DNA of 10,962 nt from Acidimicrobiia bacterium (lineage in GTDB: Bacteria; Actinomycetota; Acidimicrobiia; IMCC26256; BP-133): contig JAICGL010000076.1 in assembly GCA_025923175.1 (NCBI GenBank), positions 1-10,962 on the forward strand. The letters are read 5' to 3'. The notes under the pieces are model-generated. The model ran no database searches. It saw nothing but the letters and a program-made list of their open reading frames with translations, and was not told the DNA's origin. The number at the start of each line of letters is the position of its first letter. Positions within the stretch are counted from its first letter, which is position 1. Position numbers and translations under genes: made by a program. This document shows positions 1 through 7,316 of this stretch, in pieces.

Positions 1-19
1 CGATCCACATGGTGCGCAT
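1..19 (-). CDS. Start of a minus-strand gene leaving the window; possibly Ku
   Basis: Reading the minus strand leftward from base 19 gives MRTMWI and then a codon starting with G at the edge. The start is supported by an unusually good ribosome site: plus-strand CCTCCTCC (24-31) reads GGAGGAGG on the minus strand, four bases before the ATG. A second in-frame ATG lies three codons later but is less well placed. Bacterial Ku proteins of non-homologous end joining commonly begin M-R-x-(I/M)-W-x-G, and the visible residues match, with the seventh codon beginning with G as glycine requires. That is family knowledge applied to six residues, so the existence of a gene start is fairly well supported but the Ku identity is only a guess. 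Confidence 0.45.
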
Positions 20-247
20 CGCTCCTCCTCCGCTGAAGGCCGATCAACGTAGGTAGGAGCTATCAGCAGCACAGGCTGCGGTTATGGCGAGCCCCATCGC
101 CGTCACGGTGATTGTTGCCCGGAGATGCCCGCGTCGCCAAATGGAAGGCACGACCACGCACAAGGTGCCGACCTCAGACGGTTCGAGCCGGTTCCTGCCG
201 ACGCTTCGGGGTCGCTACCGGTTCGCAGGCCGGGCAGTATCTGCATC
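20..247. other. Divergent intergenic region, 228 bases
   Basis: This stretch separates the minus-strand gene start at 19 from the plus-strand DUF1232 gene and should hold promoters for both. I could not pick out a convincing -35/-10 pair on either strand. Open frames enter it from the right (for example from 125), but their residues are Arg/Pro/Ser-rich and do not look like protein. The bases before the GTG at 248 contain no clear ribosome site; the sequence AGTATC at 236-241 could be a -10 box for a leaderless or nearly leaderless transcript, which is speculation. Confidence 0.4.
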
Positions 248-667
248 GTGTCAGAGGTTGTGCAGATCGCAATCGGGTTGGTTGGCTCGCTGGCCATGAC
301 GTGGGTCGCCTTCCTCGTCCTGCTTCTGGTGTGGGGGCCAAGGGGGATGGATCTTCGGGAGGCGAAGGGACTCGTGCCCGACATCGTTCGCCTGATCCGA
401 GCGATGCGTTCCGACCCGACGGTGCCCGGAAAGGTGCGCCGCCGATTGGGTTATCTCACGGGCTACTTGGCGTTCCCTATCGATATCGTTCCCGACTTCA
501 TCCCGGTATTGGGCTACACCGACGATGTGGTTGTGATCGCCCTCGCTTTGCGGAGCGTCGTCCGGGCTGCCGGACCAGCCGCGATCTCGCGTCATTGGTC
601 GGGCACGTCCACTGGGGAAGCGATCGTCAGGCGACTAGCTGGCCTGCCAGAGGTCGAGTCCTTGTAG
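248..667 (+). CDS. DUF1232 (YkvA-like) membrane protein
   Basis: This is a 139-residue protein with one N-terminal membrane helix (about residues 6-29) followed by a DUF1232 domain. The signature is clear: a basic stretch KVRRR (62-66), then a short hydrophobic segment carrying PIDIVPDFIPVLGYTDD (77-93), ending in a second hydrophobic run. DUF1232 proteins are small membrane-associated proteins of unknown biochemical role. I chose the GTG at 248 because the membrane helix starts almost at once after it; the frame stays open to an ATG at 125, but those extra 41 residues are low-complexity Pro/Arg/Ser sequence and unlike the family. GTG 260 is an alternative. No strong ribosome site is visible. 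It is read away from the partial gene at the left edge and stops 132 bases before the propeller gene. Confidence 0.8.
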   Translation: MSEVVQIAIGLVGSLAMTWVAFLVLLLVWGPRGMDLREAKGLVPDIVRLIRAMRSDPTVPGKVRRRLGYLTGYLAFPIDIVPDFIPVLGYTDDVVVIALALRSVVRAAGPAAISRHWSGTSTGEAIVRRLAGLPEVESL

Positions 668-799
668 CCGGTGCGCCGCCCCGAAGTGTTCGATCGGTGC
701 GACTCGAGTACGCCAAGAGGCGACGGCTCCTGACCAGATTGCGCCCCTAAGGAAGCTTCGGTCCGAGGAAGACCGACCGTCGATGGCGAAAGAGAGGCC
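668..799. other. Intergenic region before the propeller gene
   Basis: These 132 bases between the DUF1232 gene and the propeller gene hold one small perfect inverted repeat, TCGGTC (758-763) and GACCGA (771-776) with a 7-base loop and no T run after it. It is too short to call a terminator. A purine-rich AGAGAGG at 791-797 sits directly before the ATG at 800, closer than usual for a ribosome site. No promoter could be assigned. Confidence 0.3.
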
Positions 800-2152
800 A
801 TGCCCCCTGGTCCTCGTCGCGCGATCGCGGCAATTGCCGCGCTCGGTGTCCTGGGTGGCCTGGTGATGGTGGCGCCGCCCGAACCCGCCGCCGACTCCGT
901 CGAAGTCGCCACCGAGAGCCGAGGCGGGGTCTCCGCGCCTCCCGTCGACGACACCGTCACGTCTACGTCGTCGACCTCGGGGGAGGTGGCGCCAGCGTCG
1001 TCGACGTCGTCGACGCGCCCATCCGCTGTTCCGACCACAACCTCCGCCACCCGACGGCCGCCAACCACGACGACCAAGCCGGCGCCGACGACCACCACAA
1101 GCGGACCCTTGTCGCGCTGGCCCGGGCCGATGGGCACGAAGCCGAAGGATCCTGAAAGGGTCTGGGAGGGCAGGACGACAACCGGTCAGCTATGGACGGT
1201 GTCCGGGTTCGATCCTGCGCCAGCGGGCGCCGAAACGTACGGGGCCTACACCGTCGGCGTCGATGGCCGGAACCTTCGGAGGCTGTCAACGAGTTTTAGT
1301 GAACTCTCCTGGTCACCGGACGGCGAATGGATCGCCAGCCTGGGCGGGCCAAGCATCACCTCGCCGCAAACCGGTCAGATCATCCGACTCGAGGCCCTCG
1401 ACCCAAACCGTGTTCCCGGCCGTCCCCACCAGGAACACGGGACGCCGTCGTGGTCGCCGGACTCCCAGCAGTTGGCAGTCGCCGTGAACGAGGATTTGAC
1501 GGAGCCCCACCACGAGCACCTTGTCATCGTCCGGATCGACGGCACGACACCGCGCCGTCTCATTCCGATTCCCACCGGCGACGCCTACAACGAGGCGTGG
1601 CTATCTGATGGGCGTCTCGTCGTCCTCGACTCGGGCGGTGTCTGGGTCGTCGACTCCGACGGAAGCGATCTGCGTAGGGTCTTCTCGGCGCCGCTGGGCC
1701 GGGGCCGGCTCATCCCCTCCCCGGACGGCAGCACGGTAGTGGTGACGCAGTGGGGCCGGTCCGACGAACCCACCCAGGCGCTGCTCGTCGACCTCGCCGC
1801 TGGCTCGTCACGTCCGGTCTGCGCTGAAAACGGCGTCGCGCCCAACCGGGACCCCCGCTGGTCCCCTGACGGGAAGCGGCTCCTCTGCCCGCTGCTGCGC
1901 GATGGCCGGGAAGCGACCGCGGTCTGGTCCGTCGACACGGGAGCACTGGTCGTCGTCGACCCGTCGCTCGGCCGCCCCGTCTGGTCGCCCCGAGGCGACC
2001 TCATCGCGGGCTTCGACAGCGGGACGGGCGACCTCGTCGTCGAAGCCCCTGACGGCCGCGGGCGGCGCGTACTCCTGTCCACGTCGCGCCCGATGACCTC
2101 CCTCGTCTGGTCACCCGACGGCAACCAGATCGCCTTCGCCCTCCTACCCTGA
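800..2152 (+). CDS. Secreted or tethered TolB/WD40-like beta-propeller protein
   Basis: This 450-residue protein has a basic start (R6, R7) and a hydrophobic segment at 8-25, which is a signal peptide or membrane anchor. A low-complexity Thr/Ser/Pro/Ala linker runs from about 45 to 102, including runs of four threonines. The rest is a propeller built from repeated W-S-P-D-G strands: W171, W218, a variant WLSDG at 267, SPDG at 307, W354, W395 (WSPRG) and W437. Seven such units indicate a six- or seven-bladed PD40/TolB-type propeller. Such domains usually bind proteins or ligands; no enzyme motif is visible. C341 and C363 are the only cysteines and could form a disulfide outside the cell. No lipobox cysteine lies near the signal segment, so it is probably not a lipoprotein. 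The partner and function are unknown. The long linker suggests the propeller is held away from the membrane or cell wall. Confidence 0.82.
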   Translation: MPPGPRRAIAAIAALGVLGGLVMVAPPEPAADSVEVATESRGGVSAPPVDDTVTSTSSTSGEVAPASSTSSTRPSAVPTTTSATRRPPTTTTKPAPTTTTSGPLSRWPGPMGTKPKDPERVWEGRTTTGQLWTVSGFDPAPAGAETYGAYTVGVDGRNLRRLSTSFSELSWSPDGEWIASLGGPSITSPQTGQIIRLEALDPNRVPGRPHQEHGTPSWSPDSQQLAVAVNEDLTEPHHEHLVIVRIDGTTPRRLIPIPTGDAYNEAWLSDGRLVVLDSGGVWVVDSDGSDLRRVFSAPLGRGRLIPSPDGSTVVVTQWGRSDEPTQALLVDLAAGSSRPVCAENGVAPNRDPRWSPDGKRLLCPLLRDGREATAVWSVDTGALVVVDPSLGRPVWSPRGDLIAGFDSGTGDLVVEAPDGRGRRVLLSTSRPMTSLVWSPDGNQIAFALLP

Positions 2153-2184
2153 CGGGGCCTCCAGCATCTGGTGTTCGCCCGGCC

Positions 2185-2201
2185 GGGGAGGCGTGCTCCC
2201 C
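2185..2201 (+). terminator. GC-rich hairpin after the propeller gene
   Basis: GGGGAG at 2185-2190 and CTCCCC at 2196-2201 pair perfectly over six bases with a five-base loop, 33 bases after the propeller stop codon. There is no T run, so this is not a classical intrinsic terminator; U-poor hairpins have been proposed as terminators in actinobacteria, which is the reason for the call. It could equally be an RNA-stabilising 3' end. Confidence 0.35.
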
Positions 2202-2230
2202 AGGGCAGCGGGGCTCTTCGGCTACGAGGA

Positions 2231-2260
2231 CTGAGCGCACTGGAAGTGCCTCGTTCTCAG
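2231..2260 (+). other. Imperfect hairpin in the intergenic gap
   Basis: An inner stem GCACT (2237-2241) with AGTGC (2245-2249) has a 3-base loop, and an outer stem CTGAG (2231-2235) with CTCAG (2256-2260) encloses it, with unpaired bases between the two. An alternative outer pairing CGAGG (2225-2229) with CCTCG (2249-2253) competes. It may be part of the transcript end of the upstream gene. There is no T run. Confidence 0.25.
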
Positions 2261-2304
2261 ACGGGTTGCTCCGGCGACGAAGTGACGGCCAGATAGGGCA
2301 TAAC

Positions 2305-2322
2305 ACGGGCCCGGTGGCCCGT
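2305..2322 (+). other. Strong 7-bp GC hairpin, terminator-like, no T run
   Basis: ACGGGCC (2305-2311) and GGCCCGT (2316-2322) form a perfect seven-base stem with a four-base CGGT loop, 93 bases before the oxidoreductase start. It is the most stable simple hairpin in the 262-base gap (2153-2414). It could terminate transcription from upstream or lie in the leader of the downstream operon. No downstream T run is present, so the role cannot be decided from sequence. Confidence 0.35.
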
Positions 2323-2414
2323 CGTGGTCGGGCAGCTGAACCGACTGGGCCGTCTTCACGTCTCGGTGGCCAGGTTGTGCATCCTGGGCCGGATAAGTCG
2401 TACGGTTCAGGGCC

Positions 2415-3440
2415 ATGAAGCTCGGGCTCGGCATGGGTTACTGGTCGGCGGGTCCGCCCCCCGGAATGCTCGACATGGTGCTGGAGGCTGAGCGCCTCGG
2501 CTACGACTCGGTGTGGACGGCCGAGGCCTACGGCTCCGACGCGCTCACCCCGCTCGCCTGGTTCGGGTCGCACACCAGCCGCATCAAGCTGGGGACGGGC
2601 ATCTGCCAGATGCCGGCCCGCACGCCCACAGCCCTCGGCATGGCGGCCATGACGCTCGACCATCTGTCGGAGGGCCGGGTCCTCCTCGGTGTCGGCGCCT
2701 CGGGTCCCCAGGTGGTGGAAGGCTGGTACGGCCAGTCATACCCCAAGCCCCTGGCCCGCAGCCGGGAGTACATCGACATCCTGCGAAAGACGATCGCCCG
2801 CGAACCAGTGGCGTTCTCCGGTGACCACTACACGCTGCCGTACGAGGGAGGGACCGGGCTCGGCAAGGCGCTCAAGTCGACGATCCATCCCCGCCGCAGC
2901 GACATCCCGATCTACCTCGGCGCCGAGGGGCCGAAGAACATCGCCCTGGCGGGCGAGATCGCTGACGGCTGGGTGGCGATGCTTTATTCCCCGAAAGACG
3001 ACGCCTGGTATCGGGAACGCCTGGCCGAGGGCTTCGCCAAGCGCTCATCGGAACAGTCACCAGCCGAGAATTTCGAAGTGGTGTGTCTGACGCCGGCCGT
3101 CATCAATCCCGATGTTGAAGCGGCCGCCGACATGATCCGCCCGCATCTGGCGCTCTACGCAGGCGGCATGGGCGCCCGTGGTGCCAATTTCCACTTCGAT
3201 GCGATCGCCCGGGCCGGCTTCGAGGCCGAGGCCACGAAGATCCAGGAGCTCTACCTTGCGGGCAACAAAAAGGACGCCATCGCCGCCGTCCCCACGGAGA
3301 TGGTCGAGGCAATGGCTCTCATCGGGCCACCGGAGAAAATTCGTGATGACCTCGCCGCCTGGAAAGAAGGAGTCGTGACGACGCTGTTGGTGACCGGCCC
3401 GCCCGTCCTGCTCCGGGCTCTGGCCGAGATCGTCCTCTAG
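2415..3440 (+). CDS. F420-dependent LLM-class oxidoreductase (Rv3520c-like)
   Basis: This is a 341-residue luciferase-like (bacterial luciferase TIM-barrel fold) oxidoreductase, expected to be cytoplasmic and to use coenzyme F420. The N-terminus MKLGLGMGYW is the first barrel strand. It is followed by the conserved AERLGYDSVWTAEAYGSDA region (25-43), RIKLGTGICQMPARTP (56-71), the LDHLSEGRVLLGVGASGPQV segment (81-100) with VEGWYG after it, and PIYLGAEGPKN (165-175) with EIADGW (181-186). The last segment GPPEKIRDDLAAW (304-316) is also typical. These features resemble the Rv3520c-type F420 subfamily; the exact substrate is unknown. The length is normal. The ATG at 2415 gives the usual N-terminus, although the only purine-rich stretch (AGGG, 2409-2412) is too close to be a good ribosome site. 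The dehalogenase gene begins 11 bases after its stop, so the two are almost certainly cotranscribed. Confidence 0.9.
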   Translation: MKLGLGMGYWSAGPPPGMLDMVLEAERLGYDSVWTAEAYGSDALTPLAWFGSHTSRIKLGTGICQMPARTPTALGMAAMTLDHLSEGRVLLGVGASGPQVVEGWYGQSYPKPLARSREYIDILRKTIAREPVAFSGDHYTLPYEGGTGLGKALKSTIHPRRSDIPIYLGAEGPKNIALAGEIADGWVAMLYSPKDDAWYRERLAEGFAKRSSEQSPAENFEVVCLTPAVINPDVEAAADMIRPHLALYAGGMGARGANFHFDAIARAGFEAEATKIQELYLAGNKKDAIAAVPTEMVEAMALIGPPEKIRDDLAAWKEGVVTTLLVTGPPVLLRALAEIVL

Positions 3441-3444
3441 GAGG
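3439..3444 (+). promoter_or_regulatory. Ribosome binding site fixing the dehalogenase GTG start
   Basis: AGGAGG at 3439-3444 overlaps the last two bases of the oxidoreductase stop codon and lies seven bases before the GTG at 3452. It is the strongest ribosome site on the plus strand. It supports the GTG start and tight coupling of the two genes. Confidence 0.8.
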
Positions 3445-3451
3445 GAGCGAC

Positions 3452-4336
3452 GTGGAGAAGCACTTCGCCTCTGTCTTCGACCACCACATGGCCTACCTCG
3501 ACACCGCGCCGGGCGGGCATGAGAGCGGTCGCACGATCCTGCTCCTCCACGGCAACCCGACCTCGAGCTTCTTGTGGCGCGACGTCATCCCCCACCTGGA
3601 AGGCCTGGGGCGCTGCATCGCTCCCGACCTCATCGGCATGGGCGACTCCGACAAGCTCCCGGATTCCGGCCCTCAGCGGTACACGTTCCACGAGCACCGC
3701 CGGTTTCTCGACGGCCTGCTCCTCGGCCTCGGCCTGACCGCCGCCGGGCGGATCGTGCTGGTCGTACACGACTGGGGCTCGGCCTTGGGATTCGACTGGG
3801 CGTCCCGGCACCCCCATGCCGTCGATGGCATCGCCTACATGGAGAGCATCGTCACCCCGGTCACGTGGGACGACTGGCCGGAGGAGGCCAAGGGGATCTT
3901 CCAGGCCTTCCGGAGCCCGAAGGGTGAAGAGCTCATCCTGGAGCGGAACTACTTCGTCGAGAAGATCCTGCCGTTGTCGGTGCTGTCTCCCCTCTCCGAC
4001 GAGGTCATGGCCTGCTACCGCCGGCCCTTCGAGCAGCCGGGGGAGGGCCGGCGGCCGACCCTGACGTGGCCCCGCCAGATCCCGATCGAGGGTGAGCCGG
4101 CCGAGGTCGTGGCCGAGGTCGCGGCCTATGGCCACTGGCTCAGTAGCGAGGACTCTCCACCGAAGCTCTTCGTCAATGCCGAGCCGGGCTCGATCCTGGT
4201 CGGGAAGCAGCGGGAGTTCTGCCGTTCCTGGCCGAACCAGACCGAGGTCACCGTCCCCGGGCTGCACTTCGTCCAGGAAGACTCGGGTGACGCGATCGGC
4301 GCAGCCGTCGCCGAGTTCATCTCCACACTGAAATGA
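3452..4336 (+). CDS. Haloalkane dehalogenase, LinB/DhaA-like (subfamily II)
   Basis: This 294-residue alpha/beta-hydrolase should hydrolyse carbon-halogen bonds of haloalkanes to an alcohol, halide and proton, without cofactor, in the cytoplasm. All five residues that define subfamily HLD-II are in place: halide-binding N35 in HGNPTSS, nucleophile D107 and halide-binding W108 in VVHDWGSALG, acid E131 in AYMES, and base H272 in GLHFVQED. The helical cap (about 135-215) carries the family segments QAFRS, YRRPF and RRPTLTWPRQIPI. Several stretches, including LFVNAEPG (239-246) and RSWPNQTEVTV, closely follow Sphingobium LinB and its mycobacterial relatives as I recall them; alignment was not run. 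The length is normal and nothing is truncated. The start is a GTG seven bases after AGGAGG. It shares an operon with the F420 oxidoreductase upstream and probably with the small membrane protein 13 bases downstream. The natural substrate is unknown, as for most members of the family. Confidence 0.93.
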   Translation: MEKHFASVFDHHMAYLDTAPGGHESGRTILLLHGNPTSSFLWRDVIPHLEGLGRCIAPDLIGMGDSDKLPDSGPQRYTFHEHRRFLDGLLLGLGLTAAGRIVLVVHDWGSALGFDWASRHPHAVDGIAYMESIVTPVTWDDWPEEAKGIFQAFRSPKGEELILERNYFVEKILPLSVLSPLSDEVMACYRRPFEQPGEGRRPTLTWPRQIPIEGEPAEVVAEVAAYGHWLSSEDSPPKLFVNAEPGSILVGKQREFCRSWPNQTEVTVPGLHFVQEDSGDAIGAAVAEFISTLK

Positions 4337-4349
4337 GCGGCGCAGTTCG

Positions 4350-4547
4350 ATGATTGCCGTCCTCGTGTTCCTGCTGCTGTTCTTCGGTGTCCCGCTGGTC
4401 TGCATGCTGGCGGTCCGCGTCGCCCGCGACATGGACGCCCGGGGCGAGACCGGCTGGCGCTACGGCCTCCTGGTTCTCTGCCTCCCGCCCGTCGGTCTCG
4501 TCGCCTGGCTGGCCGCCCGCACCCGCCGCCCGCTCCCGGAGTCTTGA
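4350..4547 (+). CDS. Small two-helix membrane protein, PLDc_N-like
   Basis: This 65-residue protein has two predicted membrane helices, about 2-22 and 38-56, joined by a polar loop RVARDMDARGETGWRYG (23-39) and ending in a basic tail (RTRRP). The second half, with LPPVGLVAWLAARTRR, resembles the N-terminal membrane domain of cardiolipin-synthase-like phospholipase D proteins (PLDc_N), which also occurs alone in small actinobacterial proteins. No catalytic residues are present, so it is probably a membrane or assembly factor of unknown role. The ATG at 4350 is 13 bases after the dehalogenase stop. No good ribosome site is visible, so translation may be coupled. It ends 13 bases before the hrpB start. 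A longer reading of hrpB in another frame would cover it; the hydrophobic pattern here argues that this frame is the real one. Confidence 0.6.
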   Translation: MIAVLVFLLLFFGVPLVCMLAVRVARDMDARGETGWRYGLLVLCLPPVGLVAWLAARTRRPLPES

Positions 4548-4560
4548 TCGCGGCGCTGAC

Positions 4561-7188
<2,628 letters not shown>

Positions 7189-7195
7189 GTCGGCG

Positions 7196-7229
7196 GTGAC
7201 TAGTCCCCGGACTACGGGGAAATGGTCAC
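7196..7229 (+). terminator. Two-part hairpin between hrpB and the GGDEF-EAL gene
   Basis: Starting seven bases after the hrpB stop, GTGACTA (7196-7202) pairs with TGGTCAC (7223-7229), with one T-G pair. After a small internal loop (one base against two), TCCCCG (7204-7209) pairs with CGGGGA (7215-7220) around a five-base loop. Thirteen base pairs in all make this the best hairpin in the window. There is no following T run. It may terminate the hrpB operon in a U-independent way, or be a leader structure for the c-di-GMP gene 88 bases downstream. Confidence 0.5.
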
Positions 7230-7304
7230 GACGGGCCATGTCTTCGGGAAGTCGGCAACCCGACAATGGGTGAGCGGGCGGCAACTTACGCGGGCTTGGA
7301 GGAC

Positions 7305-7309
7305 GGAGG
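7305..7309 (+). promoter_or_regulatory. Ribosome binding site favouring GTG 7317
   Basis: GGAGG (7305-7309) lies seven bases before the GTG at 7317. An earlier in-frame ATG at 7266 has no comparable site. The site therefore decides the start of the GGDEF-EAL protein. GGAG at 7298-7301 could pair with CTCC at 7310-7313 and put the ribosome site in a loop, but four base pairs are too few to claim regulation. Confidence 0.6.
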
Positions 7310-7316
7310 CTCCTGC

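Noticed and set aside
125..247. Upstream extension of the DUF1232 protein to an ATG at 125
   Set aside because: The extra 41 residues are low-complexity Pro/Arg/Ser sequence ahead of a membrane helix and do not fit the family; the GTG at 248 gives a normal N-terminus.
758..776. TCGGTC/GACCGA inverted repeat as a terminator of the DUF1232 gene
   Set aside because: The six-base stem has no T run and lies 91 bases after the stop, close to the next gene; it is too weak to call.
2369..2414. GATAAG at 2392-2397 as a -10 box for the oxidoreductase operon
   Set aside because: No acceptable -35 element lies 16-18 bases upstream, so a promoter call would rest on four matching bases.
3437..4432. Minus-strand open frame of 331 codons opposite the dehalogenase
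   Set aside because: It mirrors the dehalogenase reading frame and shows no motif of its own.
4354..4560. N-terminal extension of HrpB to an ATG at 4354
   Set aside because: The added 69 residues are rich in Ser, Pro, Cys and Trp, match no helicase start, and overlap a better membrane-protein frame.
7189..7316. c-di-GMP riboswitch in the leader of the GGDEF-EAL gene
   Set aside because: The gap has hairpins, but I could not find the conserved core of the known c-di-GMP riboswitch classes.
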